A stretch of DNA of 64,000 nucleotides, from contig NZ_JAPEMA010000001.1 in NCBI RefSeq assembly GCF_026343185.1, forward strand, positions 124,001-188,000, written 5' to 3'. The stretch comes from Streptomyces sp. NBC_00091. GTDB taxonomy: Bacteria > Actinomycetota > Actinomycetes > Streptomycetales > Streptomycetaceae. The notes under the pieces were generated by a model. That model did not search any database and was not told the DNA's origin. It saw only the letters and a list, made by a program, of their open reading frames with translations. Within the stretch, counting starts at the first letter, position 1; every line of letters starts with the position of its first letter. A program made the position numbers and the translations under genes. This document shows positions 53,468 to 61,768 of this stretch, piece after piece.

Positions 53468-53526
53468 CGCGCGCGGCGGCCCGTACGCCACGCCCGCAGT
53501 GGGTGACGTACGCGCCGCCGCGCGCC
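53468..53526. terminator. Large GC hairpin between convergent genes
   Basis: GCGCGCGGCGGC and GCCGCCGCGCGC are the outer arms, with GTACG/CGTAC pairing inside. It lies between the double Lrp gene and the NCS2 permease gene. GCGTGAGCACGACG is duplicated just before it. Confidence 0.6.
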
Positions 53527-53570
53527 GCGGCTGCGGCACCCGCCCCGGGTCGGCGGGGAGGGTGCCGGGC

Positions 53571-54959
53571 TCAGTGGACGAAGGCCGGTTCCGCCGGGGC
53601 CTGCGCCGCGTTCCTCTTGGTTCCGAGGTGGTTGAAGGCCAGGTTGAGCAGGATCGCCACCACGCAGCCGGTGCTGATGCCGGAGTCGAGGACGACCAGC
53701 AGGTCCTTCGGGAAGGCGTGGTAGAAGTCCGGGGCCGCGATCGGGATCAGGCCGATGCCCACCGAGGCGGCGACGATCAGGGCGTTCTCGCCCTTCTCCA
53801 TGGCCGCGCCCGCCAGGGTCTGGATGCCGCTGGCCGCGACCGAGCCGAAGAGGACGACGCCGGCGCCGCCGAGGACGGGCAGCGGGACGACCCCGATCAC
53901 GGAGGCCGCCATCGGGCACAGCCCCAGCAGGATCAGGATGCCTCCGCCGGCGGCGACCACGAAGCGGCTGCGCACCTTGGTCATCGCGACGAGTCCGATG
54001 TTCTGGGCGAAGGCGCTGCACATGAAGCCGTTGAACAGCGGGCTGAGCGCGCTGCCGAGGGTGTCCGCGCGCAGGCCGCCCTCGATGGTCTTCGCGTCCG
54101 CCGGCCGGCCGACGATCTTGCCGAGGGCCAGGATGTCGGCGGTGGACTCGGTCATGCAGACCAGCATGACGATGCACATCGAGACGATGGCGGCGACCTG
54201 GAACTGCGGGGCGCCGAAGTGGAAGGGGGTCGGGAAGCCGACCACCGAGGCGTTCTTGACGGCGTCGAAGCCGGTCATCCCCAGCGGGATGGCGATCAGG
54301 GTGCCCGCGACCAGGCCGAGCAGGATGGATATCTGCTGGAGGAAGCCGCGCAGGAACTTGCGCATCACCAGGACGATCGCCAGCGTGAGGGCGGCCATGC
54401 CGATGTTCTTCATCGAGCCGTAGTCGGCGGCGGTACTGTTCCCGCCCTGCGACCAGTTGAAGGCCACCGGGAGCAGTGAGACGCCGATCAGGGTGATGAC
54501 GGTGCCGGTGACGACGGGCGGGAAGAAGCGGACGAGCTTCCCGAAGTAGGGGGCGGCGAGGAAGCCGACGAGTCCGGCGACGATGATCGCGCCGAAGATG
54601 ATCGGGATGGCATTGTCCCCCTCCCCCTTGCCGATGGCGATCATCGGGGTCACACCGGCGAAGGAGACGCCGTTGACGAAGGGGAGTTTGGCGCCGATCT
54701 TCCAGAAGCCGAGGGTCTGGAGGAGGGTGGCGAGCCCTGCGGTGAAGAGCGAGGCGCCCATCAGGAAGGCGGTCTCGGTGGCGGAGAGGCCGACCGCCGG
54801 GCCGACGATCATGGGCGGGGCCACGACACCCGCGTACATGGCGGCGACGTGCTGGAGGCCGCTGGTGAACATCTTCAGCGGAGGCAAGGTCTCGTCGACC
54901 GGGTGCTTCTCCTCCGGTACTGCGACTGCATCTTTGCGAAACCTGGGCGCTCTGGCCAC
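53571..54959 (-). CDS. NCS2-family nucleobase/urate:cation symporter
   Basis: 462-residue membrane protein with about 14 helices. The NCS2 signature region is GLVAMTKVRSRFVVAAGGGI, and earlier family blocks are SGLQHVAAMYAGVVAPPMIV and LPFVNGVSFAGVTPMIAIG. The start is chosen at the GTG 54959, with GGAGGAAG upstream; an in-frame GTG at 54983 lies before that ribosome site. The UacT/PucJ branch takes up urate or xanthine, and the adjacent urate genes make that likely. It is in line with, but 371 bases downstream of, the 8-oxoguanine deaminase-like gene. Confidence 0.92.
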   Translation of the reverse strand: MARAPRFRKDAVAVPEEKHPVDETLPPLKMFTSGLQHVAAMYAGVVAPPMIVGPAVGLSATETAFLMGASLFTAGLATLLQTLGFWKIGAKLPFVNGVSFAGVTPMIAIGKGEGDNAIPIIFGAIIVAGLVGFLAAPYFGKLVRFFPPVVTGTVITLIGVSLLPVAFNWSQGGNSTAADYGSMKNIGMAALTLAIVLVMRKFLRGFLQQISILLGLVAGTLIAIPLGMTGFDAVKNASVVGFPTPFHFGAPQFQVAAIVSMCIVMLVCMTESTADILALGKIVGRPADAKTIEGGLRADTLGSALSPLFNGFMCSAFAQNIGLVAMTKVRSRFVVAAGGGILILLGLCPMAASVIGVVPLPVLGGAGVVLFGSVAASGIQTLAGAAMEKGENALIVAASVGIGLIPIAAPDFYHAFPKDLLVVLDSGISTGCVVAILLNLAFNHLGTKRNAAQAPAEPAFVH

Positions 54960-55330
54960 GGCTTCCTCCGGTCGGTTAGACACGTCGGCAGGGACGTGGG
55001 TGTCAGGGAGGTGGTGCGAAAGCGGTGCTAGTCGAGCCTGTATGGAGTTGTGGGTGGTGCTCCTTCTTGCCCCAAGGGGTGCGGAAACGATTCGCCCAAA
55101 ACCGGTTCCACGTGGTGGCGCCAGCCGTGCCGAACCGTGTCGAAGGCTGGGGGTGCCGTGGCAGTGGCGCGAGAAGCGCGCTGTGCTGCGGTGTGGTTGT
55201 CACGAGTCACCGCCCCGGGGGCGCCGTCGGATCTCTCCTCGGGCGCTTCCCGGGAACGGCTGCCGCGGACCCCGCTCGGGTCCGCGGCCGCCGGCCGGGG
55301 GCCGTCCCCCCCGGCCGGACTCCGTGGGGA
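54960..55330. other. Intergenic leader of the permease gene
   Basis: 371 bases without a credible gene. The right end carries tandem terminator hairpins. The left 200 bases would be the promoter and 5' leader of the NCS2 permease. I looked for a purine-type riboswitch fold and saw no matching conserved core. Confidence 0.5.
55263..55318 (-). terminator. Tandem hairpins after the 8-oxoguanine deaminase-like gene
   Basis: CCGCGGACCC/GGGTCCGCGG (55263-55287) is a perfect 10-bp stem. CCGGCCGGGGG with CCCCCCGGCCGG (55291-55318) is the second. They start 13 bases beyond the gene stop at 55331. Confidence 0.7.
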
Positions 55331-56734
55331 TCAGGCCTGGGCGGAGATCCGCGCCAGGCGCTGGGCCTCTTCCCGCGTGGACACGGCGATCGCGTCCTCG
55401 TCGGCGAAGAGCAGCCGGTTGTTCTCGACGATCTGCTTGCCGTTGACGAACGAGGCCGTCACCGGGGCCGCCGCGCCGAAGACCAGGGCGGTGACCGGGT
55501 CGGCGATCGAGGAGTGCAGGAAGGTGCTGATGTTCCACAGCACCAGGTCGGCGCACTTGCCGGCCTCGAGCGAGCCGATGTTGTCGGCGCGGCCGAGGAC
55601 CTGGGCGCCGCCGTAGGTGCCGAGGCGCAGGGCCTGGCGCGCGTTCAGGGCGCGCTCGCGGTGGACCGGGTTCAGACGGTTGATCAGCAGCGCGTTGCGC
55701 AGCTCGGTGTGCAGCTCACCGGACTCGTTGGAGGCGGTGCCGTCCACGCCGAGGCCGACCGGGACGCCGGCGGCCAGCATGTCCGGGACGCGGGCGATGC
55801 CGGCGGCCAGACGGGCGTTGGAGGACGGGCAGTGCGCGACACCGGTCTTGGTGCGGGCGAACGCGGCGATGTCCGAGTCGTTCATGTGGACGCTGTGCGC
55901 CATCCACACGTCCTCGCCGAGCCAGCCGGTCGACTCGAAGTAGTCGGTCGGGCCCATGCCGAAGAGCTCGTGGCAGAACTTCTCTTCCTCGACGGTCTCG
56001 CTGCCGTGCGTGTGCATGCGCACACCCAGGCGGCGGGCCAGCTCGGCGCCCTGCTTCAGCAGCTCGGTGGAGACCGAGAAGGGGGAGCACGGGGCGACGG
56101 CGACCTGGGTCATCGCGTCGAAGGAGGCGTCGTGGTACTTCTTCACGGTCGCCTCGGTGTCGGCGAGCGCACCCTCGAGGGTCTCGACCGCGTGGTCCGG
56201 CGGCAGGCCGCCGTCCTTCTCGCTGCGGTCCATGGAACCGCGGGCGAGGGTGAAGCGGACGCCCATCTCGGAGGCGGCACGGATGATCGAGCCGGAGAGG
56301 TCGCCGGAACCCTTGGGGTACACGTAGTGGTGGTCCATCGCGGTGGTGACACCGCCACGGGCCATCGCGGCGAGGGAGCCCTGCGCGGCCGTGTACGTCA
56401 TCTGCTCGTCGATGCGCGCCCACGTCGGGTACAGCGCGACGAGCCAGTTGAAGAGGTTGTGGTCGGTGGCCAGGCCACGCGTGATCCACTGGTAGAAGTG
56501 GTGGTGCGTGTTGACCAGGCCGGGAGTCACGAGGTGCCCGGTGCCGTCGATGCGGCGGACGACGTTGTCGAGGTTCTCGGGGGCCTTGCCCGCGCCGATG
56601 GACTCGATCCTGTTGCCGGCGATGACGATGTGACCCGAGGCGTACTCGGTGTCGTTCGCGTCGACGGTCGCAATCGCACAGTTCTCGATGACGATGCGCT
56701 CTACGGCGCTGCCAAGGTCTGCCGATGCTGCCAT
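55331..56734 (-). CDS. Amidohydrolase, probable 8-oxoguanine deaminase
   Basis: 467-residue metal-dependent deaminase of the AtzA/TrzN-like amidohydrolase branch. Metal ligands and substrate motifs are TPGLVNTHHHFYQWITRGLA (HxH and HHxxQ), RMHTHGSETVEEEKFC (His and Glu), MAHSVHMND (His) and GLGVDGTASNES (Asp). The HHHFYQ signature and size match 8-oxoguanine deaminases, whose product is urate, the substrate of the urate oxidase encoded directly upstream. Guanine deaminase or other purine activity remains possible. The ATG at 56734 follows GAGGAAG. The 190-bp gap from urate oxidase could hold its own promoter. Confidence 0.82.
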   Translation of the reverse strand: MAASADLGSAVERIVIENCAIATVDANDTEYASGHIVIAGNRIESIGAGKAPENLDNVVRRIDGTGHLVTPGLVNTHHHFYQWITRGLATDHNLFNWLVALYPTWARIDEQMTYTAAQGSLAAMARGGVTTAMDHHYVYPKGSGDLSGSIIRAASEMGVRFTLARGSMDRSEKDGGLPPDHAVETLEGALADTEATVKKYHDASFDAMTQVAVAPCSPFSVSTELLKQGAELARRLGVRMHTHGSETVEEEKFCHELFGMGPTDYFESTGWLGEDVWMAHSVHMNDSDIAAFARTKTGVAHCPSSNARLAAGIARVPDMLAAGVPVGLGVDGTASNESGELHTELRNALLINRLNPVHRERALNARQALRLGTYGGAQVLGRADNIGSLEAGKCADLVLWNISTFLHSSIADPVTALVFGAAAPVTASFVNGKQIVENNRLLFADEDAIAVSTREEAQRLARISAQA

Positions 56735-56924
56735 GGGACTTCCTCGTGCTTTCAGTGGCGGTGCGGGCACGGCAAAACCCAGGGGATTTGAGTGCCGGAG
56801 CCGGGGGCCTTGACAGCTGACAGTACTGCCGCCCCGTGCGTTGCGTCCGGGTGCCGATTCAGGAAGTTGAGAGCGTGTCGCCCGTCCCGGGGCCACTGCG
56901 GAGCCCCGGGACGCGCGCCCGCGC

Positions 56925-57848
56925 TTAGAGGTTGGTCATGTCCACGGGGATACGGGCGTCAACGCCGTCGCGGAGGACCGTCGCCTCGATCAGACCGTAC
57001 GGGCGGTCCGCGGCGAAGTAGACCTCGTTGTCGTTCTTGAGACCGAAGGGCTCGAGGTCGACGAGGAAGTGGTGCTTGTTCGGGAGCGAGAAGCGGACCT
57101 CGTCGATCTCCGAACGGTGGTTGATGATGCGCGAACCCATCTGGTACAGGGTCTGCTGGAGCGAGAGGGAGTAGGTCTCCGCGAAGGCCTGGAGCATGTG
57201 CTTCCGGGTCTCGGCGTAGGACTTCTCCCAGTTGGGCATCCGCTGGTCGTCGTCCGACCAGCTGAAGCGCCAACGGGCCGACACCTGGGTGGCGAGGATG
57301 CGGTCGTACGCTTCCTTCAGGGTCGTGTACTTGTCCTTCACGTAACCCCAGAACTCGGAGTTCGTGGAGTTCATGACGACGAGGTCCTTGAGGCCGGAGA
57401 TGACCTCCCAGTTCTTGCCGTCGTACGTGATCTGGGTGACCCGGGTCTCGCCGCCGTTGCGGACGAACGAGTGGTTCACCTCGTCGGAGCCGATGAACTT
57501 GGAGTTGGCGTCCGAGGTGGCGATCCGGGACCAGGAGTACTCCTCGATCCGGATGCGCGCCTTCTGGATCGGCTCCTGGCTGTTGACGAACCAGCGCGCG
57601 AGGTGGATGCCGAACTGCTCGGCGGACTCGATGCCGTACTCCTTGGCGAACGCGTACACCGTGTTCTTGGTGGTGTCCGTCGGCAGGACGTTGGCGTTCG
57701 AGCCGGAGTAGTGGACGTCGTCCATGTCGCCGGAGAGGGCGACCGAGACGTTCAGGTCCTTGATGTGGTGGGTGTCGCCGTCCCGCGTGATCTTGACTAC
57801 GCGGTTCTCTGCTTTGCCGTACTGGTTCTGGCCCAGAATGGTGGCCAT
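56925..57848 (-). CDS. pucL: Urate oxidase (cofactor-free uricase)
   Basis: 307 residues. It oxidises urate to 5-hydroxyisourate and hydrogen peroxide, as a soluble tetramer without metal or flavin. Two tunnelling-fold repeats are visible; the first ends in VLPTDTTKNTVYAFAKEYG (catalytic Thr/Lys region), the second contains PNKHHFLVDLEPFGLKNDNE. Starts MATILGQNQYGK after GGGAG. It follows the 5-hydroxyisourate hydrolase gene by one base, so uraD, uraH and uricase are one operon. The peroxide made here is the likely reason a catalase gene is in the same regulon. Confidence 0.97.
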   Translation of the reverse strand: MATILGQNQYGKAENRVVKITRDGDTHHIKDLNVSVALSGDMDDVHYSGSNANVLPTDTTKNTVYAFAKEYGIESAEQFGIHLARWFVNSQEPIQKARIRIEEYSWSRIATSDANSKFIGSDEVNHSFVRNGGETRVTQITYDGKNWEVISGLKDLVVMNSTNSEFWGYVKDKYTTLKEAYDRILATQVSARWRFSWSDDDQRMPNWEKSYAETRKHMLQAFAETYSLSLQQTLYQMGSRIINHRSEIDEVRFSLPNKHHFLVDLEPFGLKNDNEVYFAADRPYGLIEATVLRDGVDARIPVDMTNL

Positions 57849-57849
57849 G

Positions 57850-58257
57850 CTAGCTCCCTCGGTAAACGGAGTAGCCGAACGGGTTGAGCAGCAGCGGTAC
57901 GTGGTAGTGCTCGCCCGGGTTCACCGCGAAGGTGATGGTGACCTCGGGGAAGAACGCACCGCTGTCCCTTACGCGGGGGGCGTCCTGCTGTGCCTCGGCG
58001 GCTTGCTTCACTGTGTTGATTTGACGCGTGAAGTACGTCTCGGTCTCGAAGTCGAGACGCACGTGTGTGGTGCCCTCCGGCAGCGCCGGCAGGTCCTTGC
58101 AGCGCCCGTCGGCGTCGGTGGCGCTGCCGCCCAGGGCCGCCCACTCGCCGTCGAGGCCCGCGCGGGCCGACAGGGAGATGGCGACGCCCTCGGCGGGGCG
58201 GCCGATGCTGGTGTCCAGGATGTGCGTGGACACCGACGCGGTGGTCTCGGTGCTCAT
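57850..58257 (-). CDS. uraH: 5-Hydroxyisourate hydrolase (transthyretin-like)
   Basis: 135 residues. It opens 5-hydroxyisourate to OHCU. The transthyretin-related signature VSTHILDTSIGRPAEGVAIS near the start and the C-terminal YSVYRGS tetrapeptide end both match the enzyme rather than the hormone carrier. Four bases after uraD and one before uricase. Complete and cytosolic. Confidence 0.96.
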   Translation of the reverse strand: MSTETTASVSTHILDTSIGRPAEGVAISLSARAGLDGEWAALGGSATDADGRCKDLPALPEGTTHVRLDFETETYFTRQINTVKQAAEAQQDAPRVRDSGAFFPEVTITFAVNPGEHYHVPLLLNPFGYSVYRGS

Positions 58258-58261
58258 GCGG

Positions 58262-58777
58262 TCACGCTCCTTCTTCGAGTTCGACGAGGCGGGTCAGACG
58301 GATCCGGTTGATCTTCACGAGCTCGCCGCGAGCGATCTCTCGCTCCTGCTCCGGCGAGTTCTCGATCCGGACCTTGACCGCGTCCCGCATGAACTCACCG
58401 GTCGCACCGGTGGCGCAGATGAGGAAGACGTGGCCGAACTTCTCCTGGTACGCCAGGTTCAGTTCGAGGAGCTCGTTCTTGAGCTCCTCCGAGGCACCGG
58501 CCATGCCACGCTGCTCGCGGGCGGAGGTCGGGTCTCCCGGCTTCGGCCGGCCGATCGGCGCGTGGCCTCCCATCGCCTCGCCCAGGTCCTCCGCGGTGAG
58601 TTCCGCCATGGCGGACTCGTTGGCGGCGAACAGGGACTCGACGGTGTCGAAGGGGCGCTGGGCGAGCAGCTTGCTCCCCCACGCCGAACTGGCGCACACC
58701 TCGTGCAGCTCGGCCGTGGCCGCGCTGTCGTCCAAGGCGTTGAACCGGGTGAGACCCGGGGTCGGACTCGAAGTCAC
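58262..58777 (-). CDS. uraD: OHCU decarboxylase
   Basis: 171 residues. It stereospecifically decarboxylates 2-oxo-4-hydroxy-4-carboxy-5-ureidoimidazoline to (S)-allantoin. Motifs include FNALDDSAATAELHEVCAS near the start, GGHAPIGRPKP (catalytic His in the HPxIG-like position, here HAPIG) and LNLAYQEKFGHVFLICATG. The GTG at 58777 has a GGAGG site. First gene of the uraD-uraH-uricase operon, directly downstream of the palindrome at 58846-58860. Confidence 0.94.
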   Translation of the reverse strand: MTSSPTPGLTRFNALDDSAATAELHEVCASSAWGSKLLAQRPFDTVESLFAANESAMAELTAEDLGEAMGGHAPIGRPKPGDPTSAREQRGMAGASEELKNELLELNLAYQEKFGHVFLICATGATGEFMRDAVKVRIENSPEQEREIARGELVKINRIRLTRLVELEEGA

Positions 58778-58828
58778 GGTAGGCCTCCGTGGCCTGTTGT
58801 TGCTTTGACGGGCTGCGCATAGCTAACG

Positions 58829-58860
58829 CCCTCGACAACACGGCGTCAACACTTTGTTGA
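58829..58860 (-). promoter_or_regulatory. Promoter and operator of the urate oxidase operon
   Basis: TCAAC-ACTTT-GTTGA (58846-58860) is a perfect 15-bp palindrome. Read on the minus strand it overlaps a -35 TTGACG, followed after about 18 bases by TAGCTA. The minus-strand sequence TCAACAAAGTGTTGACGCC is nearly identical to the catalase site TCAACAAACTGTTGACGCC. Confidence 0.72.
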
Positions 58861-58877
58861 AACTTCCCGTACACAAA

Positions 58878-58908
58878 AGCCGCCGCCCGGGTGAATTGGG
58901 CGGCGGCT
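58878..58908 (-). terminator. Intrinsic terminator of the helix-turn-helix gene
   Basis: AGCCGCCGCCC and GGGCGGCGGCT form a perfect 11-bp stem. On the minus strand it is followed by TTTTGTGT, a classic T-run, and it ends the gene at 58932. Confidence 0.88.
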
Positions 58909-58931
58909 CGTCACCATGGGTGAATTGACCC

Positions 58932-59342
58932 TCACTCTTGGCTGTCCTGCTTGGCCGGCTTGTTCGGCTTGGTCGAAGCGCCGGCCTCTCGGTTCAGGTA
59001 GTTGTAAACGGTGAAGCGGCTCACGCCCAGGGCCCCCGCGACCGTTTCCACGCCGTGCCGTACGGAGAAAGCGCCCCGCGCCTCCAGTATGCGTACCACG
59101 TCCTGCTTGGATTTCCGGTCGAGCTGGGCCAGGGGCATGCCGTGTCGGCGCTCCAGCGCCGCCAGGATGTGGTCCAGGGAGTCGGAGAGCTGGGGCAGGC
59201 GTACGGCCAGCAGGTCCTGACCCTCCCAGGTGAGCACGACGTCGTCGGGCTGCGCCAGGGCGGGATCCATCAGCTCGCCACCCATCGCGTCGACCAGCGG
59301 CTTGACCGCGGTGACGAAGGGGTGGTCGCGGGGCTCGGTCAT
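58932..59342 (-). CDS. Small helix-turn-helix protein in the urate cluster
   Basis: 136 residues. The C-terminal part is a Fis/PucR-type helix-turn-helix (FSVRHGVETVAGALGVSRFT, then VYNYLNR). The N-terminal 80 residues (VLTWEGQDLLAVRLPQLSDS) form an unassigned domain with a DHILAALERRHG helix. A Lys/Ser-rich tail follows. Starts with ATGA overlap on the MTH1187-like gene. It is not IclR-like and resembles a local purine-cluster regulator, perhaps of the divergent hyi-glxR genes; no binding site was identified. Confidence 0.8.
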   Translation of the reverse strand: MTEPRDHPFVTAVKPLVDAMGGELMDPALAQPDDVVLTWEGQDLLAVRLPQLSDSLDHILAALERRHGMPLAQLDRKSKQDVVRILEARGAFSVRHGVETVAGALGVSRFTVYNYLNREAGASTKPNKPAKQDSQE

Positions 59343-59590
59343 TCGGTGCCCTCCCCGATCACATTGACCTGGAGCGAGACACGCGTCGCCCCGGCCTCCA
59401 GCGAGTCGCGCAGCAGCGCGGCCACGGCGGTCAGCACCCGGTCCGACTCGCCCTCGGCGGTGTTGCCGAACGGGCCGACGTCCACCGCGTCCAGCTGCGC
59501 CTTCTGGATGACCTCGCGGGCGGCCACGGCGTGGGCGGGGGCCTCTTCGAGGTCGAAGGGCTCGGTCGTGAACTCAACTCTCAATCGCAC
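59339..59590 (-). CDS. MTH1187/YkoF-like (thiamine-binding family) protein
   Basis: 83 residues. The pattern MRLRVEFTTEPFDLEEAPAH, then VDVGPFGNTAEGE and RVSLQVNVIGE, matches the DUF77/MTH1187 family whose YkoF relatives bind thiamine pyrimidines. The GTG at 59590 is the only likely start. It overlaps the helix-turn-helix gene by four bases. Glyoxylate carboligase, the expected nearby enzyme, uses thiamine pyrophosphate, which gives the family a possible link to the pathway; this is speculative. Confidence 0.75.
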   Translation of the reverse strand: MRLRVEFTTEPFDLEEAPAHAVAAREVIQKAQLDAVDVGPFGNTAEGESDRVLTAVAALLRDSLEAGATRVSLQVNVIGEGTE

Positions 59591-59684
59591 GTCGCCAAGC
59601 TACCCGGCGGTCGGTGATTTTCGGCAGTCCGCACTTGACAGCCGCGCGAACCTCCATGCAGTCTTCCATCAAGCAGAAAATAAC

Positions 59685-59699
59685 TTCCGCAATACGGAA
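59685..59699 (+). promoter_or_regulatory. TTCCG-N5-CGGAA palindrome upstream of hyi
   Basis: TTCCG-CAATA-CGGAA is a perfect 15-bp dyad 16 bases before the hyi start and next to the AAGGAG ribosome site. A -35-like TTGACA lies at 59635-59640. The related site TTCCG-CATGA-CGGAA is at the catalase promoter. Confidence 0.65.
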
Positions 59700-59715
59700 G
59701 GAGCGCACACCCCTC

Positions 59716-60549
59716 ATGGGATACTCGGACCAGCGCTTCGATGTGAACCTCTCGATCCTCTTCACGGAACTCCCGCTTCTGGAGCGTCCCGCGGCTGCCG
59801 CCGCGGCGGGCTTCACGGCGGTCGAGCTGTGGTGGCCCTGGATCGAAACCCCCACCCCCGCTCAGGATGAGCTCGACGCCCTCAAGAAGGCTCTTGAGGA
59901 CGCCGGCACTCAGCTGGTGGGCCTGAACTTCTACGCCGGCCAGCTGCCGGGCCCGGACCGCGGTGCGGTGTCGGTTCCCGGTGAGGAGTCGGACCGCTTC
60001 CGCGCCAACATCAACGTGGCCGCGGACTTCGCGGCCTCGGTCGGCTGCAAGGCGCTCAACGCCCTGTACGGCAACCGCGTCGAAGGCGTGGACCCGGCCG
60101 TCCAGGACGAGCTGGCCCTGGAGAACCTGGTCGTCGCGGCCCAGGCCGCGGACCGGGTGGGTGCGATCCTCCTGATCGAGACCCTCAACAAGCCCGAGTC
60201 GCCGCTCTACCCCCTGGTGAGCGCCCCGGCCGGCATCGAGGTAGTGGACAAGGTCAACGAGGCCACCGGCCTCGGGAACGCCAAGTTCCTGCTCGACCTG
60301 TACCACCTGGCGATGAACGATGAGGACCTCTCCGAGGTCATCGAAAAGTACGCCGCCAAGACCGGCCACGTCCAGATCGCGGACAAGCCGGGACGCGGTG
60401 CCCCCGGCACCGGCGAGCTGCCTCTCGAGGCGCTCCTGGACCAGCTGAAGAAGGCCGGATACGAGGGCTGGGTCGGCCTCGAGTACAAGGCGGCCGACGC
60501 CGCCGCGTCCTTCGCATGGCTGCCTGCCGAGGCCCGCGCCGCCAAGTAG
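59716..60549 (+). CDS. hyi: Hydroxypyruvate isomerase
   Basis: 277 residues, a TIM-barrel xylose isomerase-like enzyme that interconverts hydroxypyruvate and tartronate semialdehyde. Family segments visible: FDVNLSILFTELPLLERPAA, LLIETLNKPESPLYPL (metal Glu), FLLDLYHLAMNDED (Asp/His), HVQIADKPGRGAPGTGELP and GWVGLEYKA (Glu). The ATG at 59716 is used. It precedes glxR by 74 bases on the same strand. Confidence 0.95.
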   Translation: MGYSDQRFDVNLSILFTELPLLERPAAAAAAGFTAVELWWPWIETPTPAQDELDALKKALEDAGTQLVGLNFYAGQLPGPDRGAVSVPGEESDRFRANINVAADFAASVGCKALNALYGNRVEGVDPAVQDELALENLVVAAQAADRVGAILLIETLNKPESPLYPLVSAPAGIEVVDKVNEATGLGNAKFLLDLYHLAMNDEDLSEVIEKYAAKTGHVQIADKPGRGAPGTGELPLEALLDQLKKAGYEGWVGLEYKAADAAASFAWLPAEARAAK

Positions 60550-60623
60550 GCGGACAAAGTCCAGGCGATCAGCCAGGCACCTCACGCACTTTTCGTACAA
60601 AGCATTAAGAGAAGGACCTCATC

Positions 60624-61523
60624 ATGAGCAACCCCGCTGCGCTCCCGTCGATTGCCTGGATCGGGCTCGGAATCATGGGCTCCCCCATGTCCGAGAACCT
60701 GCTGAAGGCCGGCTACTCGGTCACCGGCTTCACCCTGGAGCAGGACAAGCTGGAGCGCCTGGCCGCCGCCGGCGGTACCTCGGCCGGCTCGATCGCCGAG
60801 GCCGTCAAGGACGCCGACGTCATCATCACGATGGTGCCCGCCTCCCCGCAGGTCGAGGCCATCAACTACGGCCCCGCCGGCATCCTGGAGAACGCCAAGT
60901 CGGGCGCGCTGATCATCGACATGTCGTCGATCACCCCGCAGACCTCGGTCGACCTCGCGAAGAACGCCGCCGAGAAGGGCATCCGCGTCATCGACGCCCC
61001 GGTGTCCGGCGGCGAGGCCGGCGCCATCGAGGCCGTCCTGTCGATCATGGTGGGTGGCGAGCAGGCCGACTTCGACGAGGCCCTGCCGATCCTCGAGACC
61101 CTCGGCAAGGTCATCGTCCTGTGCGGTCCGCACGGCTCCGGCCAGACGGTGAAGGCCGCCAACCAGCTCATCGTCGCGGTGAACATCCAGGCGTGCGCCG
61201 AGGCCGTCGTCTTCCTCGAGAAGTCGGGCGTGAACCTCGAGGCCGCTCTGGACGTCCTCAACGGCGGTCTGGCCGGCTCCACGGTCCTGACCCGCAAGAA
61301 GGCCAACTTCCTGAACCGCGACTTCAAGCCCGGTTTCCGGATCGACCTGCACCACAAGGACATGGGCATCGTCACCGACGCCGCCCGCAACGTCGGTGCC
61401 GCCCTGCCCGTCGGCGCGGTCGTCGCCCAGCTGGTCGCCTCGCTGCGCGCCCAGGGTGACGGTGGCCTGGACCACTCCGCGCTGCTCCGCGCGGTCGAGC
61501 GCCTCTCCGGCTCTCAGGTCTGA
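60624..61523 (+). CDS. glxR: Tartronate semialdehyde reductase
   Basis: 299-residue NAD(P)-dependent beta-hydroxyacid dehydrogenase reducing tartronate semialdehyde to glycerate. The Rossmann loop is WIGLGIMGSPMSENLLKAG, the substrate loop is DAPVSGGEAGAIEAVLSIM, and the catalytic Lys is in GQTVKAANQLIVAVNIQA. AGAAGGA precedes the ATG. With hyi and the absent glyoxylate carboligase it makes the glycerate route for glyoxylate. Confidence 0.95.
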   Translation: MSNPAALPSIAWIGLGIMGSPMSENLLKAGYSVTGFTLEQDKLERLAAAGGTSAGSIAEAVKDADVIITMVPASPQVEAINYGPAGILENAKSGALIIDMSSITPQTSVDLAKNAAEKGIRVIDAPVSGGEAGAIEAVLSIMVGGEQADFDEALPILETLGKVIVLCGPHGSGQTVKAANQLIVAVNIQACAEAVVFLEKSGVNLEAALDVLNGGLAGSTVLTRKKANFLNRDFKPGFRIDLHHKDMGIVTDAARNVGAALPVGAVVAQLVASLRAQGDGGLDHSALLRAVERLSGSQV

Positions 61524-61671
61524 TCGGGCCGATCCCCCGGCGGCCCGCTCCCCCGGGCCGCCCCTCCCCCTCACGGGGGCCTGAGTTTCCGGATGGTGCC
61601 GGTGCTGACACCTGTCCTGTCGCGCCCAAGTGCCGGCACCGTCCGGATCACCTCTCCTCTCTCTTTTCTTT

Positions 61672-61728
61672 TCAACAAACTGTTGACGCCGCGTTCACGC
61701 CGAAATTAGGCTGTTCCGCATGACGGAA
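61672..61728 (+). promoter_or_regulatory. Catalase promoter with two different palindromes
   Basis: TCAAC-AAACT-GTTGA (61672-61686) overlaps the -35 TTGACG (61683-61688). After a 17-18 base spacer comes a -10-like TAGGCT (61707-61712), then TTCCG-CATGA-CGGAA (61714-61728) at the expected transcript start. Both dyads are perfect, making this the best example of the dual-site design. Confidence 0.75.
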
Positions 61729-61768
61729 GACGCTTTCCGTCAGCAGTTGCCCCGTACGGAAGGTCACC

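Noticed and set aside
54960..55330. Possible purine or xanthine riboswitch in the permease leader
   Set aside because: No conserved core or matching three-way junction could be recognised by eye; the hairpins at the right end are better read as terminators.
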